Shown one piece after another: positions 24,521-33,432 of a stretch of DNA of 64,000 nt (within the stretch, counting starts at the first letter, position 1; the number at the start of each line of letters is the position of its first letter). The stretch is from Actinoplanes lobatus (GTDB lineage: Bacteria > Actinomycetota > Actinomycetes > Mycobacteriales > Micromonosporaceae), in the NCBI RefSeq assembly GCF_014205215.1, contig NZ_JACHNC010000001.1:6754501-6818500 (forward strand), written 5' to 3'. Position numbers and translations under genes: made by a program. The notes under the pieces are model-generated. The model had not been told where the DNA came from, searched no databases, and was given only the letters and a program-made list of their open reading frames with translations.

Positions 24521-27500
24521 TCAGGACACCGGCTCGGCTTCGCCGTCGTTCTCCGCGAGGTAGCGGTTGAGTTCGCGGCCCACGACCGCCAGCGAGGCGG
24601 GCGAGACCATCCCCGGATGCGTGCAGTCCAGGTCGACGATCGTGAAATCGCCGTCGAGGTACGGGCGCCAGCCTCCCGCGTCCAGCCAGTCCTCGGCCCG
24701 GGGCGCCGCCGCCACGAACATGACGGTGTCGCCGACGAAGAGCCGGTGTTCGTGGTCGCGCATCATCCGCGCGTTGCCGGCCACCACTGCCGGGATCGCG
24801 GAGAGGACCTGCTCGCCGAGTTCGGCGAGCGGGCTGTCGGCCTTGCGCAGCGCATCGACCACGGATGCGGTGGTGAGCGGACCCGCCACCGAGGACTCCT
24901 GCTGACCGGCCATGAACAACAGCGCCCGCGACGCGTCCGCGGCGGTCGGCGCGGGCAGGTCACGCCACTGGTCGCTGGGGTAGGCGTCGAGCAGCCCCAG
25001 CACCCGGACCTGCTCGCCGTCCGCGGCCAGCGCGGCGGCGATCTCCTGGGCCAGCACGCCACCGACCGACCATCCGGCGATCCCGTAGGGCCCCTGCGGG
25101 CGGACCTTCCGGATCTCTCGCAGGTAGTCCGCGGCGGTGTCCACCAGCGACATGTCCGGGCCCGGTCCGGCCAGGGCGCGTGACTGGAGTCCGTAGACCG
25201 CGATCGACGGATCCAGGTGCGGCAGGATCCCGGTGTAACACCAGCTCAGCCCACCGGCCGGATGCACCAGGAACAGTGCGGCGCCGTCGGCCTGCCGCAA
25301 CGGCAGCAGCACGTCGAGTCCCTCGCCCGCCGAGGCCGGGCCGCCGGTGAGACGTGCGGCCAGCCCGGCGACGGTCGGTGTGCCGAAGACCGCCGCCAGC
25401 GGCACGACCACACCCAGCTCGGCGCGGATCCGCTGGACCAGCGTGGCCGCATGCAGCGAGTGGCCGCCGAGTTCGAAGAAGTTGTCGTGCGGGCCGGGCC
25501 GTTCGCCGCCGAGAACCTCGGCCACCAGCTCGGCGATCGCGTTCTCGGCCGGCGTCCGGGGCACATCGCCGGTGGCGGCCGGGGCAGGGGCGGGCAGGGC
25601 CCGGCGGTCGAGCTTGCCGCTCGGCGTCAGGGGCAGATCGGTCATGGGTACGACCGTGGCGGGAATCATGTGTTCCGGCAGCCGGGGCGCCAGGTGGTCG
25701 CGGCATTCCGCTACGGTCAGCGACCCCACGACGTAGGCGACGAGCCGCCCGCTGACGACCGCGACCGCGGCCCGTGCCACGGTGGGATGTTCGGTCAGAA
25801 CCGCCTCGATCTCGCCCAGCTCGACCCGGAAGCCACGGATCTTGACCTGTCCGTCGGTCCGCCCGAGAAACTCGATCGCACCGTCCGGTCGCCACAGTGC
25901 CAGGTCGCCGGTCCGGTAGAGGCGGGTCCCGTCGAACGGGCCCGGCCGGAACCGTTCGGCGGTCAGCTCCGGTCGGTTCAGGTAGCCGGTCGCCAGCTGA
26001 CGCCCGGCGATGTGCAGCTCACCCGGCACGCCCGGCGGCACCGGCCGCCCGCCCGCGTCGAGCAGGTGGATCCGGGTGTTCCAGACCGGTCGCCCGATCG
26101 GCACGGGTCCCGGCGGGTCCTGGGGCGAGCACGGCCAGTAGGTGACGTCCACGGATGCCTCGGTCGGCCCGTACAGATTGTGCAGTTCGCAGCCCACGAC
26201 CCGGTGGAAGATCCGGGCCAGGTCCTCGGGCAGCTCCTCGCCGCTGCAGATCACCCGGCGCAGGGTGCCCGCGGTGTCGGCCGCGGACGGCTCGGCGAGG
26301 AACACCCGCAGCATCGACGGCACGAAGTGACAGGTGGTGACCTTCTCGTCGACGATCAGCCCGGCCAGATAGGCGGGATCCCGGTGCCCTTCCGGTTTCG
26401 CCATGACCAGGGTCGCGCCGGTGATCAACGGCCAGAAGAACTCCCAGACGCTGACGTCGAACCCCGACGGTGTCTTCTGCAGCACGCGTTCGCCACCGGT
26501 CAGGCCGTACTCGTGCTGCATCCAGAGCAGCCGGTTGACGATGCCGCGGTGCGGCACCAGCACGCCCTTCGGGCGTCCGGTCGAACCCGAGGTGTAGATG
26601 GCATAGGCGGGGTCGTCCGGTCCAGCTTCTTCAAGAACCTCCCGGGGTACGCCGTCAAGCTCCGGAATCTCCCGCAGGACCACCACCGGCCGGGCGTCCT
26701 CGACCATGAAGGCCAGCCGGTCGGCCGGATACGACAGGTCCAGCGGCAGATAGCCGGCGCCCGACCGGAGCACGCCGAGCAGCGCCACCATCAGGTCCAC
26801 GCCCCGGGGCAGCGCGACCGCAACGAGCCGGCCGGGGCCGGCGCCACGGGCGGTCAGCCACCAGGCCAGGCGTTCGGCGCGGGCGTGCAGCTGTTCGTAC
26901 GAGATCTGCTGTCCCTGTGCCCGGACCGCCGCCGACCTCGGCGTTCTCGCTGCCTGGGCCACCAGGAGCCGGGTCAGGGTGGTGTCCGGCACGTCGTGGG
27001 CGGTGTCGTTCCAGGTGTGCAGGACCAGTTCGCGTTCGGCGTCGGTGAGTACGTCCACGGTGGCTGCCGGAGTGTCCGGGTCGAGTGTGCCGGCCCGGCC
27101 GAACAGGGCGGCCAGGCGCGTGAAGTGGCCGTCCAGTTCGGCGGGGGAGTAGGCGTCCGGGTTGGCGTCGACGGTCAGGTCGATGCGGCCGGTGTCGGCG
27201 TCCCATCCGACGGTGACCTCGAAGTCGTCGGCCGGTCCGGTGGCCAGGTAGTGAACACGGGCGCCGGCTCCGGGACCGAGGTCGACCGTACGGGGGAAGG
27301 GTTTGATGTTGATCTGTGGTCCGAACATCCGCCGCCCGGTGCCGACCAGGCCCAGGTCACGTTGCAGCCACTCGTAGCGGTAACGCTGGTGCCGGGCCGA
27401 GGCGCGCAGTTCGGTGCGGACCGCGGCGACGAGGTCGCGGACGGTGCTGCCGGGCGGCACCGGCAGGCGCAGCGGCAGCACGTTGACCACGCTGGACGGG

Positions 27501-28282
27501 ACGGCCGCCGCGACCGTGCCGAGGCGCCCGGAGAGCGGCGCGCCCAGGATCAGATCGGTGGCCCCGGTGATCCGGTGCAGGTAGAGGGCGGTGATCGCGT
27601 ATGCCACCTCGGCCCAGGTGACGCCGAACCGGTCCGCCGCGGCCAGGAACTCGTCGGCGGGCAGCTCGATGTGCCGCCGGGCGTTGTGGTGGGCGAGTGG
27701 TGCGGGGCGTTTCGTCAGAGTGACCGGCTCGGGCGCGCCGTCGAGTCTGGCCAGCCAGTAGGCGCGGTCCTGGTCCCTCGCCGGATAGTCGTGTTCCGCG
27801 GCCACCAGGTCGTCGTGTGTCCGGAAATCGGTCACCGTGGCCGGGTTCCGGTAGACGGCGGCGATCTGCTTGGTGACCATCGCGAAGCCGTACCCGTCGA
27901 GCAGCAGATGGTGTGCACGGAAATACCAGACGGTCCGGCCGTCGCCGGTGTGCAGCAGCGCCTGCCGGACCAGCGGCTCGCCGGTCAGCGGAATCGCCCG
28001 TTCCAGGTCGGCGGCGATCCACTCGTCGACGTCGGCGACCCGGACACGTTCCGGGCCGCCGGCCGGAACACGGATGCGCCGCACCCCGTCGCCGGTCGCG
28101 GCGAATCCGGTGTGCAGCGCATCGGTCGCGGCGGTGACCTGCCGGATCGCGGCGGCCAGCCGGTCCGGATCGACAGTGTCGTCGAGGTCGATCCGGTGGG
28201 CGCACAGGTAGCCGGGATTCGCGGGATCCAGGAGCTGCGCGAACCACAGAGCCTGCTGCGGGATAGTGAGTGGACTCCTCAT
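24521..28282 (-). CDS. One-module NRPS (C-A-PCP-TE), predicted serine specific, EntF-like
   Basis: 1253 residues, close to EntF in length and order. Condensation domain with HHLLLDG (124-130) begins at the N terminus, so it takes its acyl donor from a separate carrier. The adenylation domain shows YTSGSTGRPKG, FDVSVWEFFW, NLYGPTEASVDV, YRTGDL and PSGKLDRR; reading the ten pocket residues gives D-V-W-H-I-S-L-V-D-K, one change from the EntF serine code. The carrier is LGGHSL with S942, the thioesterase GWSVGG with S1072 and a final histidine in DCTHP. Predicted to join an aryl or acyl unit to serine and cyclise or release it, as in catecholate siderophores. No DHB genes are in the window. An iron box touches its start. 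Confidence 0.93.
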   Translation of the reverse strand: MRSPLTIPQQALWFAQLLDPANPGYLCAHRIDLDDTVDPDRLAAAIRQVTAATDALHTGFAATGDGVRRIRVPAGGPERVRVADVDEWIAADLERAIPLTGEPLVRQALLHTGDGRTVWYFRAHHLLLDGYGFAMVTKQIAAVYRNPATVTDFRTHDDLVAAEHDYPARDQDRAYWLARLDGAPEPVTLTKRPAPLAHHNARRHIELPADEFLAAADRFGVTWAEVAYAITALYLHRITGATDLILGAPLSGRLGTVAAAVPSSVVNVLPLRLPVPPGSTVRDLVAAVRTELRASARHQRYRYEWLQRDLGLVGTGRRMFGPQINIKPFPRTVDLGPGAGARVHYLATGPADDFEVTVGWDADTGRIDLTVDANPDAYSPAELDGHFTRLAALFGRAGTLDPDTPAATVDVLTDAERELVLHTWNDTAHDVPDTTLTRLLVAQAARTPRSAAVRAQGQQISYEQLHARAERLAWWLTARGAGPGRLVAVALPRGVDLMVALLGVLRSGAGYLPLDLSYPADRLAFMVEDARPVVVLREIPELDGVPREVLEEAGPDDPAYAIYTSGSTGRPKGVLVPHRGIVNRLLWMQHEYGLTGGERVLQKTPSGFDVSVWEFFWPLITGATLVMAKPEGHRDPAYLAGLIVDEKVTTCHFVPSMLRVFLAEPSAADTAGTLRRVICSGEELPEDLARIFHRVVGCELHNLYGPTEASVDVTYWPCSPQDPPGPVPIGRPVWNTRIHLLDAGGRPVPPGVPGELHIAGRQLATGYLNRPELTAERFRPGPFDGTRLYRTGDLALWRPDGAIEFLGRTDGQVKIRGFRVELGEIEAVLTEHPTVARAAVAVVSGRLVAYVVGSLTVAECRDHLAPRLPEHMIPATVVPMTDLPLTPSGKLDRRALPAPAPAATGDVPRTPAENAIAELVAEVLGGERPGPHDNFFELGGHSLHAATLVQRIRAELGVVVPLAAVFGTPTVAGLAARLTGGPASAGEGLDVLLPLRQADGAALFLVHPAGGLSWCYTGILPHLDPSIAVYGLQSRALAGPGPDMSLVDTAADYLREIRKVRPQGPYGIAGWSVGGVLAQEIAAALAADGEQVRVLGLLDAYPSDQWRDLPAPTAADASRALLFMAGQQESSVAGPLTTASVVDALRKADSPLAELGEQVLSAIPAVVAGNARMMRDHEHRLFVGDTVMFVAAAPRAEDWLDAGGWRPYLDGDFTIVDLDCTHPGMVSPASLAVVGRELNRYLAENDGEAEPVS

Positions 28283-28284
28283 AG

Positions 28285-28303
28285 TTAGGGTAGGCTAACC
28301 AAC
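28285..28303 (-). promoter_or_regulatory. Iron box abutting the NRPS start
   Basis: TTAGGGTAGGCTAACCAAC (plus strand) matches 16 of 19 positions of the actinobacterial iron box. Only two bases separate it from the NRPS ATG at 28282, leaving no room for a ribosome site. Transcription probably begins at or next to the ATG (leaderless message), with the box overlying the -10 region. Confidence 0.88.
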
Positions 28304-28585
28304 CTTCATGGTGTCCGCCATGGATTGTTTGTGTGACTTCACCCCGTCCAGCCGTTCCACCCAGTTCCGTCCCGCCCGGATGGCCTGCCGCGCTGCGGCG
28401 GGGAGTTACGCCCGTCCTCCACAGTCACCGCCGGTGACCGCCGGGTCGTGTTCGAGCAGGCTCCTTCCCCGCATCGCCCGGATCGACAGCACAGCGGCCG
28501 TTGTCGGCGCTCTCGCGCGAGGCTGACCGGCGCTCGTCCGGTGAGCGTTTCGACCGGGTTCTGTGGACCGAGAGCACCCTCGGTG
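28304..28585. other. Intergenic stretch upstream of the NRPS
   Basis: Holds the -35 side of the NRPS promoter. A 72-codon rightward frame (28308-28526) opens beside the iron box, but its third codon positions are much less GC-rich than real genes here, so I do not call it. Nothing else seen. Confidence 0.4.
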
Positions 28586-29275
28586 TCAGTCGCGGCCCTG
28601 CCAGGTCGTCACGCAGGCCTCGTTACCCTCGGCGTCGGCCAGCACCCAGAACGCTGGTGCGTGGTCAGACGACAGGAGCCGACCGCCGGCGGCGAGCGCG
28701 GCCTCGACGCGCCGGGGTGCCTCGTCGTGCGGCACGCTCACGTCGAAGTGGATCCGGTTGCGCTGCGGCCGCGGCCGGTCCATCTGCTGGAACCAGACCG
28801 CCGGGCCGGCCCGGAGCGGGTCCACGATGGGATCGGCCGGGCCGCTACGCCCTGGCTCGTCGGTGTAGCCGAGCACCGCGCGCCAGAACGGGCGGATGAC
28901 GGCGATGTCCAACGCGTCGATGCCGATCTCGATCAGCTGCACCGACCGCGGCGCGTCGCCGCCGGAGCCAGGTTCGGTGCGCCATCCGCCCGCTGCGACG
29001 GCTTGCGTGATCCGGTCCGCAAGGTCAACAACGCGGGTGGTCACGGCGGCCTGGTCGGGCGACTGAAGAGTGAACACGACCCGATCCGGGCGCAGGTCGG
29101 CACGTAGATGAGTGTCGGCGTCCGCGCCACAGGCCTCGAGGGCCAGGGCGAGCACCTGCGCACCGGCACCGATCGAGCCGACCGTGACGGCGGTCTGCAC
29201 GGTGCCGAGCAGGTAGCGCCAGCCCAGATCACTGACGGCGGCCGAGGCGTCCGGGCGGTTCAGCATCTCGTTCAT
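28586..29275 (-). CDS. Pterin-dehydratase-like plus VOC (glyoxalase-like) fusion
   Basis: 229 residues in two parts. Residues about 1-95 resemble pterin-4a-carbinolamine dehydratase in layout (WRYLLGTVQTAV, RVVFTLQSPDQAAVTTRVVDLA), though the catalytic histidine pair is not evident. Residues 110-229 are a VOC/glyoxalase-like domain: IEIGIDALDIAVIRPFWRAVL, IHFDVSVPHDEAP, and a late DAEGNEACV. Such fusions occur in actinobacteria and are of unknown function. ATG 29275 is favoured over 29290. It stands alone between the NRPS and the MarR gene. Confidence 0.7.
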   Translation of the reverse strand: MNEMLNRPDASAAVSDLGWRYLLGTVQTAVTVGSIGAGAQVLALALEACGADADTHLRADLRPDRVVFTLQSPDQAAVTTRVVDLADRITQAVAAGGWRTEPGSGGDAPRSVQLIEIGIDALDIAVIRPFWRAVLGYTDEPGRSGPADPIVDPLRAGPAVWFQQMDRPRPQRNRIHFDVSVPHDEAPRRVEAALAAGGRLLSSDHAPAFWVLADAEGNEACVTTWQGRD

Positions 29276-29353
29276 CCCTGGATCCTGCAATGCACCTCGA
29301 AGGAGCCGGGATGGGCGCCGCCTAAACCGTACGGGTGCCGGCGGCCCGGCCGG

Positions 29354-29848
29354 TCAGGGTATGCGGCCGGTGATGCAGGGGTCGCTGGGGTCGATCTTGG
29401 CGACGATGCGGCGGCCGATCTCGCCGAGCTGGCGCTGCTGTGCCTTGGTGAGGGCGTCGAAGATCAGCCGCTGCACCTCGGCGACGTGTCCCGGGGCGGT
29501 GGCAACGACGGTGTCCCAGCCGGTGTCGGTAAGGATGGCGAGGGTGTAGCGGCCGTCGGCCGGGTCGGGGGTGCGCTCGACCCAGCCGCGCTTCTCCAGC
29601 CGGGAGACGACCTGGGAGAGCCGCGACAGCGAGCCTTCGGCGAAGCCGGCCAGCACACTCATCCGCAGGGTGCGCTCCGGTGCCATCGACAGCCCGGCCA
29701 GCACCTGGTACTCGAAGTGGCTGATCCCCGCGTCGCGCTGCAGCTGGGCGTCCAGCGCCGCGGGCAGTCGCATCACCAGCGCGACCAGCGCCAGCCAGGT
29801 CTCTCGCTGGTCCTCGTCCAGCCACCGCGGCTCCTGAGCATCTCCCAT
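29354..29848 (-). CDS. MarR-family repressor
   Basis: 164-residue winged-helix regulator. The recognition region runs SHFEYQVLAGLSMAPERTLR, MSVLAGFAEGSLSRLSQVVS, then RLEKRGWVERTPDPADGRYT with the usual wing DPxDGR. Divergent from a DoxX-type gene, with three related palindromes in the 117-bp gap. In Gram-positive bacteria MarR proteins next to DoxX and dioxygenase genes (MhqR type) respond to quinones and catechols; this role is inferred here. Confidence 0.9.
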   Translation of the reverse strand: MGDAQEPRWLDEDQRETWLALVALVMRLPAALDAQLQRDAGISHFEYQVLAGLSMAPERTLRMSVLAGFAEGSLSRLSQVVSRLEKRGWVERTPDPADGRYTLAILTDTGWDTVVATAPGHVAEVQRLIFDALTKAQQRQLGEIGRRIVAKIDPSDPCITGRIP

Positions 29849-29860
29849 GCACCGAGCATA

Positions 29861-29945
29861 ACTTCACAACTGAAGTGATCCAATTTCGGGATTACTTGCA
29901 TGTTGAAGTGATCGCTACGTACGGTTCACTCAACACTTGAAGTTG
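29861..29945. promoter_or_regulatory. Three MarR-type palindromes
   Basis: ACTTCACAACTGAAGT (29861-29876), ACTTGCATGTTGAAGT (29894-29909) and CAACACTTGAAGTTG (29931-29945). The first two share a 16-bp layout and a following GATC. The third is centred on ACTTGAAGT and lies 21 bp before the DoxX start. They fit sites for MarR autoregulation and repression of the operon. Confidence 0.75.
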
Positions 29946-29965
29946 TCGAATGCCTGGAGAACCTG

Positions 29966-30340
29966 ATGAACATCGTTTTGTGGATCACCGCCGGCCTGCT
30001 TGCCGCCGCCTTCGCCGCCACCGGCCTGATGAAGCTGACCCAGCCGAAGGAGAAGCTCGCCGCGGCCGGCCAGGCCTGGACCGAGGACTTCAGCGCCGGC
30101 GTGATCAAGCTGATCGGGGCACTGGAACTGCTCGCCGTCGTCGGCCTGATCCTGCCCGCACTGCTGGACATCGCACCGGTGCTCGTCCCGCTCGCCGCGA
30201 CCGGCCTGGCGCTGACCATGATCGGCGCGGCTGTCGTGCACGCCCGCCGCAAGGAGTACCAGGCCATCGCCGTCAACGTGGTCCTGCTGATCCTCGCCGC
30301 CGTCGTGGCGTGGGGCCGGTTCGGCCCCTACTCCTTCTGA
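29966..30340 (+). CDS. DoxX-like membrane protein
   Basis: 124-residue protein with four predicted helices; typical segments are LLAAAFAATGLMKLTQPKEKL and VIKLIGALELLAVVGLILPA. DoxX-like proteins act in or near quinone and thiol redox processes at the membrane; the exact reaction is not known. ATG 29966 follows CCTGGAGAACC. It is the first gene after the MarR operators and probably shares control with the dioxygenase that follows. Confidence 0.85.
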   Translation: MNIVLWITAGLLAAAFAATGLMKLTQPKEKLAAAGQAWTEDFSAGVIKLIGALELLAVVGLILPALLDIAPVLVPLAATGLALTMIGAAVVHARRKEYQAIAVNVVLLILAAVVAWGRFGPYSF

Positions 30341-30495
30341 GTAAACGCCCCGTCACCGCTGCCTGCCCCGACGGATCCGTCATGACCGCTAGCGCCACGC
30401 ACCTCGGGGTCGCCGGAGCCGTCATACCGGCCTATCGCCGGCTCATGCCTCCACGCTCCTGACCCACTCACCCCACCGGAGCGAGGAGAATTGCC

Positions 30496-31461
30496 ATGGG
30501 CGCACTGCACGTCTCCGCCGCCGGAACCGCCTACCCCGGATACCCCGTGCCCGCCCCGACCATCGCGACGACAGCAGGTGGACCCATGACCAGCCACACC
30601 GTTGACCCGTTCCATCCGGCCACACCCGCCGGTGCCTACGACGACCTGCTCGCCCGAGTCCTGCCCGAGGCCCGCGAACAGCGCACCTGGCAACCCGCCG
30701 ACGGGCCGCTACCGGCCCTGTTCGTCAGCCACGGCGCCCCGCCCACCCTCGATGACCCGCAATGGCTCGACGACCTGTACACCTGGGGCCGATCCATTCC
30801 TAAACCCCGCGGAATCGTCGTGGTCTCCGCGCATTGGGAGGACGCCCCCGTCGCGGTCACCGGATCCACGGCCGGCACCCCGCTCTACTACGACTTCGGC
30901 GGCTTCCACCCTCGCTACTACGCCCTGCGATATCCCACCCCGGACGCCGCCGACCTGACCCGCCGCATCACCGGTACCCTCAGCAGCGGCACCCCCGTGC
31001 ACCAGTTCACCGACCGGGGCCTCGACCACGGCGCCTTCATCCCGCTCATGGCCATGTATCCCGCCGCGGACGTGCCGGTCGTGCAACTGTCCATGCCCAG
31101 CCTCGACCCGCAAGCCCTGCTCGCCCTCGGCGAGCGCCTACGCGGCCTGCGCGAGGAAGGCATCCTCGTCATCGGCTCCGGGTTCATGACCCACAGCTTC
31201 GCCGCCATGCGCAACCCCGCCCTCGCGGGACATACCGAAGCCTTCGACGCATGGGCCGCCGACGCGCTCGCCCGCGGCGACCTCGACGCCCTGACCGACT
31301 ACCGCGCCAAAGCACCCGGCGCCCAGGTCTCCCACCCCACCGCCGACCACTTCGTCCCGCTGCTGCTCACCGCCGGCGCCGCCACCAACCCGGCCACCGC
31401 CACCACCGCGATCAACCGCATCTGGTACGGCAACTCCATCCGCTCCCTCCAGATCAGCTGA
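30496..31461 (+). CDS. DODA-type extradiol dioxygenase
   Basis: 321-residue class III ring-cleaving dioxygenase (LigB/YgiD-like). Metal-ligand regions are FVSHGAPP, VVSAHWED, GLDHGAFIPL and GSGFMTHSF; the C-terminal HPTADHFVPLL is a family hallmark. Likely opens a catechol ring, giving a detoxification role under MarR control. The start at 30496 has GCGAGGAG upstream; ATG 30586 would give a protein nearer the usual family length and remove 30 low-complexity residues, so either may be used. About 155 bp separates it from DoxX. Confidence 0.9.
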   Translation: MGALHVSAAGTAYPGYPVPAPTIATTAGGPMTSHTVDPFHPATPAGAYDDLLARVLPEAREQRTWQPADGPLPALFVSHGAPPTLDDPQWLDDLYTWGRSIPKPRGIVVVSAHWEDAPVAVTGSTAGTPLYYDFGGFHPRYYALRYPTPDAADLTRRITGTLSSGTPVHQFTDRGLDHGAFIPLMAMYPAADVPVVQLSMPSLDPQALLALGERLRGLREEGILVIGSGFMTHSFAAMRNPALAGHTEAFDAWAADALARGDLDALTDYRAKAPGAQVSHPTADHFVPLLLTAGAATNPATATTAINRIWYGNSIRSLQIS

Positions 31462-31493
31462 TCCCGATGGAAGCGCCCCGGTAGTTTGTGGGC

Positions 31494-32156
31494 GTGAAGT
31501 CATTGCTGTCGTTGGCTGTCGAGAATCTGCGGGTGATCGTGCGCATCGACGGCGTCGACGTCAGCCGCGCCGACAACAACGGTGGCGTCGACCCGTGGCA
31601 CGTGTTGGTGCCGGTGAACCGCTTCCTGGCGACCGGCGAGCCCACGACCGCGGTGATCGCCTGCTGTCCGGGTTGCGGCCCGGATTGCGACGCCGTGGAA
31701 GCGCGCATCCGCCGCGAGGGCGACGTGGTGCGCTGGGAATGGGGCCGGCGCGGCACACGGTGGGAAGGCGAACGGCGCACGACGCTGTTCGACGCCTCGT
31801 CCTACGACGCCGAGGTGGCCCGCCTCGGCGCCGACTACTCCTGGGAGACGGCGGTGCGCCGGGCTGGGCGGCTCATGCTCACCGATCTTGTCCTGCCGCC
31901 GGGAGTCGAGGCCGTCCGAGCTCGCGCGAACGGTGCCGACGAACTCGAGGTGTGGCTGGAGGAGCCCGACGAGTATCAGATCTTCGTACGCGTGCCCTGG
32001 GATGAAGAACGGCCGGACGAGAGCGCCGCCGCGGCGCGGGCAGTGCTCGCTGGACCGACCTCGCGATGGTCCGCTGAGTGGTTCAGCGTCCAGTGGTGGC
32101 AGGAGGCCCCGCCGGCGTACGCCGATCCCTCCTGGCGGCGCAAAGAATTCCCCTGA
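31494..32156 (+). CDS. Hypothetical protein
   Basis: 220 residues from GTG 31494 (31488 also possible). Family not recognised. It starts LLSLAVENLRVIVRIDGVDV, has ACCPGCGPDC around residue 57, which may be a metal-binding cluster, and is rich in tryptophan toward the end (AEWFSVQWWQEAPP). No signal or membrane helix. Codon use is strongly GC3-biased, so it is probably real. Follows the dioxygenase by about 30 bp but has no visible ribosome site. Confidence 0.55.
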   Translation: MKSLLSLAVENLRVIVRIDGVDVSRADNNGGVDPWHVLVPVNRFLATGEPTTAVIACCPGCGPDCDAVEARIRREGDVVRWEWGRRGTRWEGERRTTLFDASSYDAEVARLGADYSWETAVRRAGRLMLTDLVLPPGVEAVRARANGADELEVWLEEPDEYQIFVRVPWDEERPDESAAAARAVLAGPTSRWSAEWFSVQWWQEAPPAYADPSWRRKEFP

Positions 32157-32169
32157 GATCGACAACTAC

Positions 32170-32483
32170 CTACCCCTGCGGATGATGCCGTACGGCGAAC
32201 TCGCCGACCAGCCGCTCGATTTCGGCCGGCACCGCCGGATCGGTGACACCGGTGTCGGCCGTGCCGGGCACGCGGGCGGGCGGCAGGTCGTGTCCGGGAG
32301 GCCGGTAACCCTGGTCGAGGACGATACGGGCCGGCAGCGACGGTACGTCCCGCGACCAGTGGATCGTGTATGTCCCGCTCGGACCACCGATCATCTCGAC
32401 GACCAGACCATCGTCGGCGACCCCGCGCAGCGCCGCCCTGGCAATGTTGAGATCCAGGTTGTCGCAGCGGCCGAGCAGCGATC
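32170..32483 (-). pseudogene. Truncated gene fragment of unknown family
   Basis: A frame reading RSLLGRCDNLDLNIARAALR at its upstream end, then GVADDGLVVEMIGGPSGTYT and ending FAVRHHPQG, has strong GC3 bias over about 100 codons but starts right after an in-frame TGA and has no start codon. Upstream bases in another frame (EEGVGLVVGDPLQG) may be part of the same gene, implying a frameshift. Likely the 3' end of a decayed gene. Function unknown. Confidence 0.4.
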
Positions 32484-32625
32484 GTCATGCGGGCCAGCAC
32501 GTTGCTCGATGCCGACGGACAGCCCTGGAGGGGATCGCCGACGACGAGACCCACGCCCTCTTCGCGCGAGGTGGAAAGACCCCGCCATCAGCCAGTTCGC
32601 TCTTCTGTCGATGTGAGTGCGTTTC

Positions 32626-33432
32626 CTATCGCGCGACGGCGCCTGCCGGCGGCTGAAACTCGGGGTACGGGTCGAAGCAGTTCCCAAGCTCTTCGATCGA
32701 CTCTGCGGTGGCCGCGAGACGCGCGAGGACGTCGAGTGACTTATCGAGTTCATCGTGCGGCTGGTCGAGGGGCTCCACCTGGAGGCGGTCGCACCAATAC
32801 CAACCTGCGACCTCGACCTTGTTGAGGGCTGTGACGTCGTTGATCAGGCTGCCCCTGAGCTCATCCCAGCCCCACAGCTCTCCGTTGCCGTAAGTGGCCG
32901 ACTGCGAAGCACCACCGCGACAGAGACTCCACGCGGTGACACCGTCCTGGAAGTCGTCACCGGTCAAATCGCTGCGCCCGGTCTGGGGGTCCGTCAAAAT
33001 CCAGCGGGAACCGTCCCAGTACTCGACCACCCAGTGGTCGATCCAGCGTTGCGCCTCGAAGTAGCCGGCGAAACCGCATCGGATGCGGGCCGGTGTGCCC
33101 GTAGCGCGCAGCAGAGCGCAATGCAACAGCGCGAAGTGATAGCAGAAGCCGAACATCCTCCGCTCGACGGGACGCTCGCGATCCAAGGGCGCCGGATCGA
33201 TGCCGATCACGTTGTCCAGGATCGCTTCGGCGCCGACGGTCTCCTTGTGCGACATACGCTCGGCGGAGAACCGCAGGCCCTGAACCCTCGCCGTGTCGTT
33301 GTGGATCAGCAGCCCGCGCACGATCGCGCTGAGCGCCTCCGAGCCAGCCGGAAGGCCGAGCACTCGATCCCGGTGCCGCCCGAGACCGGAGGTCGGGCTC
33401 GGCTGCCGATAGAAGCGTGCGATGTCGTCCAT
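32626..33432 (-). CDS. Transglutaminase-like domain protein
   Basis: 268-residue soluble protein. The papain-like triad of bacterial transglutaminase-like domains can be read as C97 in FGFCYHFALLHCALL, H133 in WIDHWVVEYW and D148 in WILTDPQTG, with the typical RIRCGFAGYF strand between. ATG at 33432 begins MDDIARFYRQ; a longer frame adds unrelated residues. Whether it is a peptidase or a cross-linking enzyme is not known. It is alone in direction and context within the accessory stretch. Confidence 0.72.
   Translation of the reverse strand: MDDIARFYRQPSPTSGLGRHRDRVLGLPAGSEALSAIVRGLLIHNDTARVQGLRFSAERMSHKETVGAEAILDNVIGIDPAPLDRERPVERRMFGFCYHFALLHCALLRATGTPARIRCGFAGYFEAQRWIDHWVVEYWDGSRWILTDPQTGRSDLTGDDFQDGVTAWSLCRGGASQSATYGNGELWGWDELRGSLINDVTALNKVEVAGWYWCDRLQVEPLDQPHDELDKSLDVLARLAATAESIEELGNCFDPYPEFQPPAGAVAR

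Noticed and set aside
25217..28288. Rightward open frame of about 1000 codons opposite the NRPS
   Set aside because: It mirrors the NRPS codons and shows no family signal; the NRPS has every core motif.
28308..28526. 72-codon rightward frame starting beside the NRPS iron box
   Set aside because: A leaderless divergent gene was tempting, but its third-position GC is far below that of real genes here and the product is unrecognisable.
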